Shown here: piece by piece, positions 46,037 to 56,042 of the stretch
How the letters are laid out: every line of letters begins with the position of its first letter
Numbering within the stretch: position 1 is the stretch's first letter
Assembly (NCBI RefSeq): GCF_014174375.1
Contig: NZ_JABEQE010000009.1
Coordinates: 103,963 to 167,962 of the forward strand
Length of the DNA: 64,000 nt
Source: Gluconacetobacter asukensis
GTDB lineage: Bacteria > Pseudomonadota > Alphaproteobacteria > Acetobacterales > Acetobacteraceae
Direction: 5' to 3'
The notes under the pieces: generated by a model
What the model was told of the DNA's origin: nothing
Database searches by the model: none
The model's input: the letters and a program-made list of their open reading frames with translations, nothing else
Translations under genes and position numbers: made by a program

Positions 46037-46519
46037 ATGAGACGGGAAACAGCGCTGCTTCTGGGATTCCTGGGGGTCACGGTCGGAACAACGGCCGTGC
46101 TGTGGTCCTTCGCGATGCCGAATTTCAAGCCGCTGGCCATTCCCGAGATGACATCGGGGGTGATCAGTGTGGGGCCGATGCGCCAGCAGCGTGCGCTGTC
46201 GGCGGCGGAAATCCATACGCTCAATGACTGGCTGCAACATCATCGCGCCGTCTGGGGGCCGCTGGGACAGACGCCGCCTTCATCGGGCGATGCCACCATC
46301 ACCCTGACGGCAAACCGGCCGGCCGGGCCGGACGGCAAGCCCGTCCCCTACAGCATGACGCTGTGGACCGGTATCAGCGCCGCCGACTGGAACGATACGG
46401 TGTTCCTGGAGGACCGGCCGGGTGCCGTGATCCGTGTTCATCAGTTCTCCGAAGGCGATTTCGCGCCGCTGCGCCAGCTTGTGGACCAGCATCCCTACGA
46501 GCGGACCGCCTTTCCGTGA
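46037..46519 (+). CDS. Membrane-anchored protein of unknown function
   Basis: A 160-residue product with one N-terminal membrane segment (ALLLGFLGVTVGTTAVLWSF) and a soluble part, likely periplasmic, that ends RTAFP. I recognise no family. It carries VISVGPMRQQRALSAAEIHT and PYSMTLWTGISAADWNDTVF. It lies in the same direction 17 bp after the aminotransferase, and its stop overlaps the GTG start of the HAD gene (GTGA), so it belongs to that operon. Confidence 0.65.
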   Translation: MRRETALLLGFLGVTVGTTAVLWSFAMPNFKPLAIPEMTSGVISVGPMRQQRALSAAEIHTLNDWLQHHRAVWGPLGQTPPSSGDATITLTANRPAGPDGKPVPYSMTLWTGISAADWNDTVFLEDRPGAVIRVHQFSEGDFAPLRQLVDQHPYERTAFP

Positions 46520-47118
46520 TTGCCGTCCCGGCGCATGCGACGGCGCTGATCTTCGATTGCGACGGCACACTGGTCGATACGTTGCCGCTCTATCTGCGGG
46601 CGTGGCTGGCCGCGCTGCAGTCGGAGGCGGCGCATGAGGTGGCGCCGGAATGGTTCCATGGCCGGGGCGGTCTTTCGGAACATATGGTGCTGGACCTGAT
46701 GGAGGCGGAACTGGGGCGCTCGCTGGATCGTCCCGCCATCGTCCGTGCCGCCCGGCGGAATGTGCTCTCCGCAATGGCCGACCTACGGGAAATCGCCGTG
46801 GTGGCGGACCTGGCCCGCCGGTATCGGGGCACGCTGCCGATGGCGGTGGCGTCCAGCGGTTCGCGCGAGATTGTGCTTGCGTCGCTGACCCGCACCGGAT
46901 TGCTGGACCTGTTCGATACGGTCGTGACCATCGACGATGTGGCGCGCCCCAAGCCGGCCCCCGACCTGTTTCTGGAGGCCGCGCGCCGGCTCGGCGCCGC
47001 GCCCGATGGCTGCCTGGTGCTGGAGGATAGCGCCGAAGGGCTGGCGGCGGCCGGTCATGCCGGCATGCAGGGGGTGGATATCCGCCCGTATATCCGGCCG
47101 GTTACCGACCGGCTATGA
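46516..47118 (+). CDS. HAD-family phosphatase (beta-phosphoglucomutase-like)
   Basis: A 200-residue haloacid dehalogenase fold. The nucleophile motif is LIFDCDGTLVDTLPLYL, motif II is PMAVASSGSREIV, and motif III/IV covers IDDVARPKPAPDLFLEAAR and CLVLEDSAEGLAAAGHAGM. A small helical cap lies between the first two. It most resembles phosphatases or mutases acting on small sugar phosphates. I take GTG at 46516 as the start because it overlaps the previous stop and the family begins there. Confidence 0.85.
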   Translation: MIAVPAHATALIFDCDGTLVDTLPLYLRAWLAALQSEAAHEVAPEWFHGRGGLSEHMVLDLMEAELGRSLDRPAIVRAARRNVLSAMADLREIAVVADLARRYRGTLPMAVASSGSREIVLASLTRTGLLDLFDTVVTIDDVARPKPAPDLFLEAARRLGAAPDGCLVLEDSAEGLAAAGHAGMQGVDIRPYIRPVTDRL

Positions 47119-47133
47119 ACGCGTCGACCGGGT

Positions 47134-48267
47134 TCAGACCCGGTCGGACTCGTCGAGCGGCGGGCTGGCGCGGTCCATCACGGCCAGCAGAGCCGCCGTC
47201 AGCGGCGAGGCCAGGATCAGTCCCGGCAGGCCGAGAATGGTGCCGAACACGGTCTGCGACAGGATGGTCACGCCGGGCGGCATCTGCACCGCATGGCGCT
47301 GGATCAGCGGCGCCATGACATTGCCCTCAAAGAACTGGATGGCGGTATAGAGCCCCAGCACCATCAGCCCCTCGCGCGTGCCGACCGACAGGCCCAGCAG
47401 GATGGCGGGAATCGCGCCGATGAAGGCCCCGATATAGGGAATGAAATTTGCCAGGCCGGCGACGACGCCCAGCGCCAGCGCCAGCGGCACGCCGATGAAC
47501 CACAGGCCGAGTGCGGACAGCAGGCCGACGACGAACATATCCAGCGCCTGGCCGGCGGTCCAGGCCCATAATGTGCGCCCCGCCACCAGCAGCAGTTCGC
47601 GCGCGGTCGGGCGGTGCGCCGTGGGGAACAGGCGCAGCAGGCCGTTGACGTACAGCGCGGGAGAAAGGGCGAAATACAGGCCGGCGATCAGGATCACCGC
47701 CAGCGTGCCGACGGCACCGAATGCCGAGGAGAGGACGCCGGTCATCGACCCGGCGATGCGTGAGCCCATGCCTTCGCCACCGCTGCCGCCGGTCTGGGTG
47801 CCGCCCAGCGCCTGGGGCAGATAGTCCAGCAGCGTGCGCCCGAACTCGCTGGTGCCCAGTTGTGCCCGCACCGCATAGGCCTGCGTGGTCAGCGCCACGC
47901 GCAGGCGTGTCGCCTGTTCGGCGATCGTGGGACCGCTGCTCCAGATCAGGCCGGCGAAGGCGGCTAGCAGGATCACGACGACCAGGGTGAGCGCCAGCCA
48001 GTAGGGCAATCTGATCCATCGCTGGGCCAGTAGCGCCAGGTTGTGAAGGATGACCGCCAGCAATGTCGCGGCGAAGACGACCATCAGCACGGGACCGAGC
48101 AGCCAGATCGACAGGATCACGGCCGTCAGCAGGATCGTCTTCTGGAGCAGGGCGTGGATCTTGGCCAGTTGGATGGCACGCGGATCGGCGGGAGGCGTTT
48201 CGTGCCGGGATTCGCGCTTCTCGATCGAGGCGGCTGGCTTGGAGTCGGTCACGGCGATGGGGGGCAT
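47134..48267 (-). CDS. AI-2E family transporter (PerM-like)
   Basis: A 377-residue membrane protein with about eight hydrophobic segments. The central periplasmic region is Gly-rich (GGTQTGGSGGEGMGSR). The signature near the C-terminus is VAGLANFIPYIGAFIGAIPA, then FEGNVMAPLIQRHAVQMPPG and GLPGLILASPLTAAL, as in TqsA/PerM proteins. Substrates differ across the family, so no cargo is assigned. The ATG at 48267 (MPPIAVTDSK) is preferred; upstream in-frame sequence is basic and lacks family similarity. Confidence 0.88.
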   Translation of the reverse strand: MPPIAVTDSKPAASIEKRESRHETPPADPRAIQLAKIHALLQKTILLTAVILSIWLLGPVLMVVFAATLLAVILHNLALLAQRWIRLPYWLALTLVVVILLAAFAGLIWSSGPTIAEQATRLRVALTTQAYAVRAQLGTSEFGRTLLDYLPQALGGTQTGGSGGEGMGSRIAGSMTGVLSSAFGAVGTLAVILIAGLYFALSPALYVNGLLRLFPTAHRPTARELLLVAGRTLWAWTAGQALDMFVVGLLSALGLWFIGVPLALALGVVAGLANFIPYIGAFIGAIPAILLGLSVGTREGLMVLGLYTAIQFFEGNVMAPLIQRHAVQMPPGVTILSQTVFGTILGLPGLILASPLTAALLAVMDRASPPLDESDRV

Positions 48268-48465
48268 GGCGTTTCCGCTTTGTGGTCGGCAGGAGGATTG
48301 GTTCGCATATCCGTCCGCGCGCGTCGATGCCGGCGGAGGCCGCAAGGGCGCGCGCCTACGGAACAGAAGGCATAGTGGCAACGTTCCCGTGAATGAAAGG
48401 ATACCAGAGGGACGCCGCGCCGGACAAACGGGACTGGACGGCCCGGTCGGGCGTTTGGTGTCCGA

Positions 48466-50349
48466 TCAGTCCTGGGTGGAAGCTTCCTCGATCGCGGCCT
48501 CGGCCAGCAGCCATTCTTCCTCGGCCGCCGCTTCTTCGCGCCCGATGGCGGCGAGGCGGGTGTTGATCGCCGTCACGTCTTCCGCGCTGCCGGCGGCGTA
48601 GAGCGCCGGGTCGGCCAGGCGGGTTTCCAGCCGGGTGCGTTCCGCCGTCAGTTTGCCGATGCGTGCTTCGGCGTCGCGCGCCTTTTTCCGCAGGGGGGCT
48701 ACGGCCTTGCGTGCTTCGGCGCGGTCGCGACGGTCCTCGCGCTTCGGTGCGGTGGGCGAGGTTGCCGGCCGGCTGGCCGCGCGGGCGCGTTCGGAGAGCC
48801 AGACGCGATATTCGGCCATGTCGCCGTCGAAGGGGCGGACGGTGCCGTCGCCCACCAGCCACAGCCGGTCGGCGACCAGTTCGACCAGATGCGGATCATG
48901 GCTGATCAGCAGCACCGCGCCTTCGAATTCGGCCAGGGCGCGGATCAGCGCCTCGCGGGCGTCCAGGTCCAGATGGTTGGTCGGTTCGTCCAGGATCAGC
49001 AGATGAGGGGCGTCCCGGGTGGCGAGCGCCAGCAGCAGCCGGGCCTTTTCGCCGCCTGACAGGTCGCGGGTCACGGTGTCCGCGCGGTCGGCATCCAGCC
49101 CGAAGCGGGCAAGCTGGGCGCGTACGGCCGTGGGCGGGGCCTTGGGCATGGCGCGGGCCATGTGGGCGACGGGTGTTTCGTCGGGCACCAGCTCTTCGGC
49201 CTGGTGCTGGGCGAAATAGCCGACCCGCAGGCGCGGATTGTGGTTGGCCGTCCCGGACAGGGGGGCCAGGCGGCCGGCGATCAGTTTGGCGAAGGTCGAT
49301 TTGCCGTTGCCGTTTGCCCCCAGCAGGGCGATCCGGTCTTCCATGTCCAGCCGCAGTGACAGGTTCGAGAGGATCGGCTTGCCGTCATAGCCCACCGACA
49401 CGCGGTCCAGCGTCAGCATCGGCGGCGGCAGGGGAGTGGGTTCGGGGAAGGCGAAGCGGGTGGGTGTGTCCTCGACCACCGATTCGATCACCGGCAGTTT
49501 TTCCAGCGCCTTCACGCGGGCCTGGGCCTGCCGGGCTTTGGTGGCCTTGGCACGGAAGCGGTCGACGAAGGATTGCATATGGGCGCGCTGGGCGGCGATC
49601 CGCTCGGCGGCGCGGGCCTGTTGCAGAGCCTGCTCGGTGCGGATGCGGACGAACTCGTCATAGCCGCCGGGGGTCAGCGACAGGCGGCGCTGGTCGAGGT
49701 GGGCGATGGCGTCGACCGAGCGGTCCAGCAATCCGCGATCGTGGCTGACGATCAGCGCCGCGCCGGAGAAGCGGGCCAGCCAGCTTTCCAGCCAGATGGT
49801 GGCTTCCAGGTCCAGATGGTTGGTCGGTTCGTCCAGCAGCAGCAGGTCGGGGTTGAGGAACAGGGCGGTGGCCAGCGCCACGCGCATCCGCCAGCCACCC
49901 GAGAAATCCGAGACCGGGCGAGCCTGGGCGGCGGCGTCGAACCCCAGCCCCGACAGGATGGTGGCGGCGCGTGAGGGGGCGCTGTCGGCGCCGATGGCGC
50001 GCAGGCGTTCGTGAATGTCGGCCAGTCGTGCCGGGTCGGCCGTCTGTTCGGATTCGGCCAGCAGGGTTGTGCGTTCGAGATCGCCGGCCAGCACGGTGTC
50101 CAGCAGGTTGGCGTCGCCGGAGGGGGCTTCCTGCCGGATACGGGCCATGCGGGCGCGCGAGGAGAGGGTGATGGTGCCGCCATCGGGTGCGATGTCGCCG
50201 GCGATGGCAGCCAGCAGGGTGGATTTGCCGGCACCGTTACGCCCGACCAGGCCGATCTTGCGCCCCGGGTCGACGCTCAGCGACGCCCGGTCCAGCAGGG
50301 TGCGCCCCGCGATGCGAAGGGTCAGGTCGGAGATGACGAGCAGACTCAC
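48466..50349 (-). CDS. ABC-F family ATPase
   Basis: A 627-residue cytosolic protein with two ABC domains and no membrane part, the ABC-F type that acts on ribosomes. Walker A motifs are GRNGAGKST (36-44) and GANGNGKST. Signature motifs are [13 protein letters not shown] and [13 protein letters not shown]; both are followed by [16 protein letters not shown] Walker B blocks. Between the domains lies the charged linker ([20 protein letters not shown]). A C-terminal coiled coil ([20 protein letters not shown]) resembles Uup/YheS. The start is a GTG at 50349 ([11 protein letters not shown]); no closer ATG exists. Confidence 0.93.
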   Translation of the reverse strand: MSLLVISDLTLRIAGRTLLDRASLSVDPGRKIGLVGRNGAGKSTLLAAIAGDIAPDGGTITLSSRARMARIRQEAPSGDANLLDTVLAGDLERTTLLAESEQTADPARLADIHERLRAIGADSAPSRAATILSGLGFDAAAQARPVSDFSGGWRMRVALATALFLNPDLLLLDEPTNHLDLEATIWLESWLARFSGAALIVSHDRGLLDRSVDAIAHLDQRRLSLTPGGYDEFVRIRTEQALQQARAAERIAAQRAHMQSFVDRFRAKATKARQAQARVKALEKLPVIESVVEDTPTRFAFPEPTPLPPPMLTLDRVSVGYDGKPILSNLSLRLDMEDRIALLGANGNGKSTFAKLIAGRLAPLSGTANHNPRLRVGYFAQHQAEELVPDETPVAHMARAMPKAPPTAVRAQLARFGLDADRADTVTRDLSGGEKARLLLALATRDAPHLLILDEPTNHLDLDAREALIRALAEFEGAVLLISHDPHLVELVADRLWLVGDGTVRPFDGDMAEYRVWLSERARAASRPATSPTAPKREDRRDRAEARKAVAPLRKKARDAEARIGKLTAERTRLETRLADPALYAAGSAEDVTAINTRLAAIGREEAAAEEEWLLAEAAIEEASTQD

Positions 50350-50520
50350 GGGGGCGGGCTCCGGAAATTTGGCGGTACGCCCGGCGAGGCGGGCAGGATT
50401 CGTGATGCTGTACCTACCAGTCCTGCCCAATATGCTCTAGATGGCGCGCGTAAGGGGCGCCGGTCCGGATGGGCAGGGGGTCCCGGTCATGCAATTCGAC
50501 CAAGAAGAAGGAGCCATCCC

Positions 50521-50943
50521 ATGGCGACCGAACGTACCCTGTCGATCATCAAGCCGGACGCGACCCGGCGCAACCTGACCGGCAAGATCAATGCCGTGTT
50601 CGAAGAGGCCGGCCTGCGGATCGTGGCGCAGAAGCGCGTTCAGCTGACCGAAGCGGTCGCCGGCGCGTTCTACGCCGTCCACAAGGAGCGTCCGTTCTAC
50701 AACGACCTGGTGTCGTTCATGATCTCCGGCCCGGTCGTGGTGCAGGTTCTGGAAGGCGAGAACGCCGTCCTGAAGCATCGTGACGTCATGGGCGCCACCG
50801 ACCCGAAGAAGGCCGCCCCCGGCACCGTGCGCGCCGAGTTCGCCGAGAGCATCGAAGCGAATTCGGTCCATGGTTCGGACAGCCTGGAAAACGCGAACAA
50901 CGAGATCGCGTTCTTCTTCGCGCAGACCGAAATCCTGCCCTGA
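50521..50943 (+). CDS. ndk: Nucleoside diphosphate kinase
   Basis: Transfers the gamma phosphate between nucleoside triphosphates and diphosphates. The 140-residue protein starts [20 protein letters not shown], has [20 protein letters not shown], and carries the phosphorylated H117 in [18 protein letters not shown] lies before the ATG. It is divergent from the ABC-F gene and ends at a hairpin it shares with purN. Confidence 0.98.
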   Translation: MATERTLSIIKPDATRRNLTGKINAVFEEAGLRIVAQKRVQLTEAVAGAFYAVHKERPFYNDLVSFMISGPVVVQVLEGENAVLKHRDVMGATDPKKAAPGTVRAEFAESIEANSVHGSDSLENANNEIAFFFAQTEILP

Positions 50944-50952
50944 TCGGCAGTG

Positions 50953-50976
50953 GGCGGGCACCCTCGGGTGCCCGCC
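50953..50976. terminator. Hairpin between convergent ndk and purN
   Basis: GGCGGGCACC and GGTGCCCGCC form a perfect 10-bp stem with a 4-nt loop, 10 bp past each stop. There is no T-run, so it may slow polymerase from both sides rather than act as a strong intrinsic terminator. Confidence 0.55.
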
Positions 50977-50985
50977 ACCGGCTGG

Positions 50986-51624
50986 TCAGACGACCAGCAG
51001 CGATCCGCCATCCTCGGCCGATGGCGACGTTTCGGGCCGCAGGAGCCTGCGCAGGGCGGCCGGATACAGGCGATGTTCCTGTTCCAGCACGCGTGCGGCA
51101 AGATTTTCGGGCGTGTCGCCGGCATGGACCGGCACGGCCGCCTGGCCCAGGATCGGGCCGTCATCCATCACTTCCGTGACCAGATGCACCGTGCAGCCAT
51201 GCAGCTTCACGCCGGCTTCCAGCGCGCGCTCATGCGTGTGCAGGCCGGGGAAGGCGGGCAGCAGGCTGGGGTGGATGTTGAGCATCCGTCCGGCCCAGGA
51301 TTCGGTCAGGAAGGGCGTCAGCAAGCGCATGTAGCCGGCCAGGCAGACCAGTTCCACGCCGGCCTCGCGCAGCATGGCGTCCACCGCGCGTTCATGCGCC
51401 GCGCGGTCCTTGCCGAACGCGCGATGGTCGATTGCCTCAGCCCGCAGGCCCGCTGCACGGGCGACATCAAGTCCCGCCGCCTCCGGCTTGTTGCTGAGGA
51501 CCATGACGATGCGCGCCGGGAAATCCGGCGCGGCGCAGGCATCGATCAGCGCGCGCATGTTGCTGCCGCGCCCGCTGATCAGAATCGCGATCGGACAGCG
51601 ATCGTCCGATGAAGTTTCGCTCAC
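50986..51624 (-). CDS. purN: Phosphoribosylglycinamide formyltransferase
   Basis: Transfers formyl from 10-formyl-THF to GAR in purine synthesis. The 212-residue protein has IAILISGRGSNMRALIDAC (phosphate site), then MLNIHPSLLPAFPGLHTHER with the catalytic His and Asn region, and CTVHLVTEVMDDGPILGQ with the catalytic Asp. The start is GTG at 51624, 6 bp after purM, so purM and purN form an operon. Confidence 0.96.
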   Translation of the reverse strand: MSETSSDDRCPIAILISGRGSNMRALIDACAAPDFPARIVMVLSNKPEAAGLDVARAAGLRAEAIDHRAFGKDRAAHERAVDAMLREAGVELVCLAGYMRLLTPFLTESWAGRMLNIHPSLLPAFPGLHTHERALEAGVKLHGCTVHLVTEVMDDGPILGQAAVPVHAGDTPENLAARVLEQEHRLYPAALRRLLRPETSPSAEDGGSLLVV

Positions 51625-51630
51625 GGATGG

Positions 51631-52722
51631 TCAGCCGGTGAAATCGGGGCGGGTGGTGAAGCGCAGGCCGGCCGGGGCGTCGGGAGCGGAGGCTTCCAGG
51701 CGGCCGATCACGACCGGGGCTTCGCCCGCCGCGCGCAGGGCGGTCAATGCGGCGTCGGCGTCGCGGGCGACCAGTACCATGCCGATACCGCAATTGAACA
51801 CTTTCAGCATCTCGTCGGCATCGACCTGCCCGGTTTGTGCCAGCCAGCGGAAGACCGGGGGGATCTGCCAGGAATCGCCGTCGACCACCGCCGTCAGGCC
51901 TGCCGGCAACACGCGCGGCAGATTACCCGGCAGGCCGCCGCCGGTGATGTGCGCGGCGCCCTGGATCAGGCCCTGCCGATGCAGGTCCAGCACCTGCCTT
52001 ACATAGAGGCGCGTGGGCGTCATCAGCGCCTGGGCCAGGGTCTGGCCTTCGGCGAAGGGGCAGGGGGCGTTCCACGACAGGCCGCTGCGCGCGACGATGG
52101 AGCGGACCAGCGAGAAGCCGTTGGAATGCACGCCGCTGGCCGTGAGCCCGATCAGCGTGTCGCCGGCGGCGATGCCGGAGGGCAGCAGCGCCGAACGTTC
52201 GGCGGCGCCGACGGAGAAGCCGGCCAGGTCATAATGGCCGGGGGCGTACATGCCCGGCATTTCGGCGGTTTCGCCACCCACCAGCGCGCAGCCCGATTCG
52301 GCGCAGCCCTGGGCGATGCCGCGCACCACCTTGGCCGCGTCCTCGACCGCCAGCCGGCCGGTGGCGAAATAATCCAGGAAGAACAGCGGCTCCGCGCCCT
52401 GGACGACCAGATCGTTCACGCACATTGCCACCAGGTCGATGCCCACGGTTTCGTGCAGCCCGCTTTCGATGGCGATCATCAGCTTGGTGCCGACGCCGTC
52501 GGTGCAGGAGACCAGGACCGGATCGCTGAAACCCGCCGCCTTCAGGTCGAACAGGGCCCCGAATCCGCCCAGGCCCCCCATGGTGCCGGGGCGGTCCGTC
52601 GCCTTGGCCGCCGGCTTGATGGCATCGACCAGCGCGTCGCCGGCTTCGATGTCCACGCCGGCGTCGCGGTAGGTGGCGCCGGCGGCGGGCGGGGCCGAAG
52701 AAGAGGAGGGGGCGGAGGTCAT
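51631..52722 (-). CDS. purM: Phosphoribosylformylglycinamidine cyclo-ligase
   Basis: Closes FGAM to AIR using ATP. The 363-residue protein shows [20 protein letters not shown], then [53 protein letters not shown] dimer block (here [20 protein letters not shown]), and the ATP loop [21 protein letters not shown] short Ser/Ala-rich N-terminus precedes the conserved part. It precedes purN by 6 bp and is divergent from hdaA with 128 bp between them, a common alphaproteobacterial arrangement. Confidence 0.97.
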   Translation of the reverse strand: MTSAPSSSSAPPAAGATYRDAGVDIEAGDALVDAIKPAAKATDRPGTMGGLGGFGALFDLKAAGFSDPVLVSCTDGVGTKLMIAIESGLHETVGIDLVAMCVNDLVVQGAEPLFFLDYFATGRLAVEDAAKVVRGIAQGCAESGCALVGGETAEMPGMYAPGHYDLAGFSVGAAERSALLPSGIAAGDTLIGLTASGVHSNGFSLVRSIVARSGLSWNAPCPFAEGQTLAQALMTPTRLYVRQVLDLHRQGLIQGAAHITGGGLPGNLPRVLPAGLTAVVDGDSWQIPPVFRWLAQTGQVDADEMLKVFNCGIGMVLVARDADAALTALRAAGEAPVVIGRLEASAPDAPAGLRFTTRPDFTG

Positions 52723-52850
52723 GTGCGGGGCCTTCGTCGTCGCCGCGCCCCGTCCGTCGCCCCGTCGTAACGGCGGGGGTCGAAGAATGGGGCGAGGTAG
52801 GGTAAACGCTCAGGGTTCCTTTACGGCAGGCGAAGGCGGCACGCAAAGCA

Positions 52851-53624
52851 GTGGTTGAACAGGCGGTGCAGAATCCGGGCGAACAGGCGCTGGCAGGCGG
52901 GGCAGACCAGCTTGCGTTGCCCTTTGGGCATCGCAGCCGGTTCGTCCGGACCGATTTTGTCGCGGCGGCGTCGAACGGCGCGGCACGGGCCTGGCTGCTG
53001 GGGGCGAACCCGTGGCCCGAGCACAGGCTGGCGCTGTGGGGCGCGGCCGGTGCCGGCAAGACCCACCTGCTGGAGATCTGGGCGCAGGAGCATGGAGCCG
53101 TGCTGCTGCGCGGCGCGGATGTCACGCGGGCGACGCTGGGTGAATTGCTGGATGGCCCGGCGAATATGTTCCGCGCCGTGGCGGTGGATGATGCGGACCG
53201 CGCGGAGGACCAGCAGGCGATATTGCATCTGCTGAACGCGGCCCGCGAGCAGCGGATTGCGCTGGTGATGGCGGCGCGCCTGCCGCCCGCGCGCTGGCCG
53301 GTGGTGCTGCCGGACCTGGCGAGCAGGCTGCGCGCGACGATGGCGATCGAACTGCGTCAGCCCGAGGATGCGCTGCTGCGGATCCTGCTGCTGCGTCATC
53401 TGGCGGACCGGCAGATCGTGGTCAGCCAGCCGGTGACCGAATGGCTGCTGCGCCGCCTGCCGCGCACGGCCTCGGCCATTCGCGATGCCGCGATACGGCT
53501 GGATCAGGCTGGGCTGGCGGCGGGACGGCGCGTGACCCGTGCACTGGCGGTGTCGGCGCTGCATGACCTGCTGGACCATGAGGAGATGGCGCCCGACCGG
53601 ATGGGGGATGGTCCCGTTTCCTAA
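52851..53624 (+). CDS. hdaA: DnaA-related regulator (HdaA-like)
   Basis: A 257-residue AAA+ protein homologous to the DnaA ATPase domain without its DNA-binding domain. HdaA/Hda stimulates DnaA-ATP hydrolysis and prevents over-initiation of replication. The N-terminus has ADQLALPFGHR, a clamp-binding QLxLxF-like motif (QLALPF). Walker A is LWGAAGAGKTHLLEIW; the Walker B region is AVAVDDADRAEDQQAI; LPDLASRLRATMAIEL includes the arginine finger region. The start is GTG at 52851. It lies upstream of ppk, as often in this class. Confidence 0.88.
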   Translation: MVEQAVQNPGEQALAGGADQLALPFGHRSRFVRTDFVAAASNGAARAWLLGANPWPEHRLALWGAAGAGKTHLLEIWAQEHGAVLLRGADVTRATLGELLDGPANMFRAVAVDDADRAEDQQAILHLLNAAREQRIALVMAARLPPARWPVVLPDLASRLRATMAIELRQPEDALLRILLLRHLADRQIVVSQPVTEWLLRRLPRTASAIRDAAIRLDQAGLAAGRRVTRALAVSALHDLLDHEEMAPDRMGDGPVS

Positions 53625-53687
53625 GCCCTACGCGTTGGCATCGCGGGGTGTTTCCGCTTAGTTTGACGAACGAAGGCGGATTTGTGG

Positions 53688-53702
53688 CAGGAGATTGGAT
53701 TG
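53688..53702 (+). promoter_or_regulatory. Ribosome site and TTG start of ppk
   Basis: CAGGAG (53688-53693) is followed after 6 nt by TTG at 53700. No ATG with equivalent spacing exists until codon 45, so TTG is the likely start. Confidence 0.6.
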
Positions 53703-55976
53703 ACCAGACCGACGGGGAAAACGCCCGCGCGCCGGACATCCGGACGGACAGCCGGCAAGCGTGCCGCCGCGCCTGCGACGCGGCGGAAGCTGGCGCCAGC
53801 CGCGCAGACACCGCCGCCGCCGCCGATCGACATGCATTCCCCCGCCCGGTTCATCAATCGGGAGCTTTCCTGGCTCGATTTCAACCAGCGCGTGGTCGAG
53901 GAAGCGGATAATCCGCGCAACCCGCTGCTGGAGCGGCTGCGTTTCCTGTCGATCAGCGCGGGGAATCTCGACGAGTTCTATTCGGTCCGCGTTGCCGGCC
54001 TGGTGGGGCAAGTGCGCGAGGGGCTGTTGAGCATGTCGCCCGACGGGCTGACCCCGGCGCAGCAGCTTGCGGCGGTGCGCACCCGCACCGCCCGCCTGCT
54101 GCGCGAGCAGCAGCGGATCTGGAAGGATCTGCGCGGGTTGCTGGCCGAAGCCGGGATCGTGGTCTGCGGCCTGGACCACATTACCGAGGCCGACCGCGAA
54201 TGGCTGGATGGCTGCTTCATGGACCGGGTCTTTCCCGTCCTGACGCCGCTGGCGATCGACCCCGCGCATCCTATGCCCTTTATTCCGCATATGGGACTGG
54301 CGCTGTCGCTGCGGCTGATGAGCAAGGACACCGGGCGCTTCGTCATGAGCGCGATGATCCTGCTGCCGGCCCAGATCGACCGGTTCATCCGGCTGCCGGC
54401 CAGCCTGTCGCCCCCCGGTGTTGCCCGGTTCATCATGCTGGAAAACATGATCGCGCTGTGCATCGACCGGCTGTTCCCCGGCATGATGGCGGGCGATTGG
54501 GGCGTGCTGCGGGTGATCCGCGACACCGACGTGGAATTCGAGGATGAAGCCGAGGATCTGGTCCGCTCCTACGAGACCGCGCTGAAGCGCCGGCGCCGGG
54601 GCGTGGTGATCCATCTGGATATCGATTCCCGCATGCCGCCCGATCTGGGGCAGGCGGTGGCCAACGACCTGAACGTGCCGCCCGACGAGATCGAGATCCA
54701 GCCTGGCCTGATCGGCGTGGTGGACCTGAAGCAGCTGATCGTGGACGACCGGCCCGAACTGCTGTTTCCGCCCTACACGCCGCGCTTTCCGGAACGGGTG
54801 CTTGATTTCGGTGGGGATTGCTTCGCCGCCATCCGCGCGAAGGACATGATCGTCCATCATCCGTTCGAGAGTTTCGACGTGGTGGTGCAGTTCCTGCGGC
54901 AGGCGGCCCAGGACCCGGCAGTGGTGGCGATCAAGCAGACGCTGTACCGGACTTCGCGGGACAGTCCGATCGTCAAGGCGCTGATCGAGGCGGCCGAAGC
55001 CGGGAAATCGGTCACCGCGATGGTGGAACTGCGCGCCCGGTTCGACGAGGAAGCCAATATCCGCCTGGCGCGTGCGCTGGAGGCCGCCGGCGCGCAGGTC
55101 GTGTTCGGCTTCGCCGACCTGAAGACCCATGCCAAGCTCAGCCTGGTCGTGCGGCGCGAGGGCGGGACGCTGCGGTCCTACGCGCATTTCGGCACCGGGA
55201 ATTATCATCCGATCACGGCGCGGATCTATACCGACCTGTCCTTCTTTACCTGCGACCCGGAGCTGGCGCGGGATTCGGCGCGGCTGTTCAACTACATGAC
55301 CGGCTACGCCATGCCGGCGCGGATGGAGGCTATCGCCTTTTCGCCGGTGACGATCCGCCGCACGCTGGAAGAGCTGATCCAGGCCGAGATCGAGCATGTC
55401 CGGGCCGGGCGCCCCGGGCAGATCTGGCTGAAGATGAATTCGCTGGTCGATCCGGACCTGATCGATCGCCTCTATCGCGCATCGTGCGCCGGGGTGCGGA
55501 TCATGGCGGTGGTGCGGGGGATCTGCTGCCTGCGGCCGGGGGTGGCGGGGCTGTCGGAGAATATCCGCGTCAAGTCGATCGTGGGGCGGTTTCTGGAACA
55601 TGCCCGGATCTTCGCATTCGGCGATGGGCACCGGCTGCCCTCGCGCTATGCGAAGATCTATATCTCGTCGGCCGACTGGATGGTGCGGAACATGGACTGG
55701 CGGGTGGAAAGCATGGTACCGATGCGCGACCCCACGGTACATGCGCAGGTGCTGGACCAGATCATGGTCACGGACCTGAAGGATAATCTGCAATCCTGGG
55801 TCCTGCAGCAGAGCGGCGTGTGGCGGCGGCTTGAACCCGGTGCCAAGCCGTTTTCGGCCCATGATTACTTCATGACCAATCCTTCGCTGTCCGGGCGGGG
55901 GCTGGCCGCGCAGGACAGCGCCATTCGGGTCAGCACGCCGCTGCCGCGGCATCAGGACCGGATTCTCGATGATTGA
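53700..55976 (+). CDS. ppk1: Polyphosphate kinase 1
   Basis: Makes polyphosphate from ATP at the membrane. The 758-residue product has a basic, Pro-rich N-terminal extension of about 45 residues, then [18 protein letters not shown], the family's N-domain opening. The PLD-like catalytic domains contain [16 protein letters not shown] with the phosphorylated His and [21 protein letters not shown] second His-containing region is [20 protein letters not shown], followed by [15 protein letters not shown]. The chosen start is TTG at 53700. It is followed 66 bp later by a Ppx/GppA gene, so synthesis and breakdown of polyphosphate are paired. Confidence 0.95.
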   Translation: MTRPTGKTPARRTSGRTAGKRAAAPATRRKLAPAAQTPPPPPIDMHSPARFINRELSWLDFNQRVVEEADNPRNPLLERLRFLSISAGNLDEFYSVRVAGLVGQVREGLLSMSPDGLTPAQQLAAVRTRTARLLREQQRIWKDLRGLLAEAGIVVCGLDHITEADREWLDGCFMDRVFPVLTPLAIDPAHPMPFIPHMGLALSLRLMSKDTGRFVMSAMILLPAQIDRFIRLPASLSPPGVARFIMLENMIALCIDRLFPGMMAGDWGVLRVIRDTDVEFEDEAEDLVRSYETALKRRRRGVVIHLDIDSRMPPDLGQAVANDLNVPPDEIEIQPGLIGVVDLKQLIVDDRPELLFPPYTPRFPERVLDFGGDCFAAIRAKDMIVHHPFESFDVVVQFLRQAAQDPAVVAIKQTLYRTSRDSPIVKALIEAAEAGKSVTAMVELRARFDEEANIRLARALEAAGAQVVFGFADLKTHAKLSLVVRREGGTLRSYAHFGTGNYHPITARIYTDLSFFTCDPELARDSARLFNYMTGYAMPARMEAIAFSPVTIRRTLEELIQAEIEHVRAGRPGQIWLKMNSLVDPDLIDRLYRASCAGVRIMAVVRGICCLRPGVAGLSENIRVKSIVGRFLEHARIFAFGDGHRLPSRYAKIYISSADWMVRNMDWRVESMVPMRDPTVHAQVLDQIMVTDLKDNLQSWVLQQSGVWRRLEPGAKPFSAHDYFMTNPSLSGRGLAAQDSAIRVSTPLPRHQDRILDD

Positions 55977-56042
55977 GGGTTTCAGTGAAGGTTACAGCAT
56001 GACGCAGCTTCCGCCGGTCGCCGTTCGCATGTGCCGGGCCCG

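Noticed and set aside
53658..55952. Open frame of about 764 codons antisense to ppk1
   Set aside because: Same length as the real gene and of low-complexity basic composition; the plus strand has all Ppk motifs.
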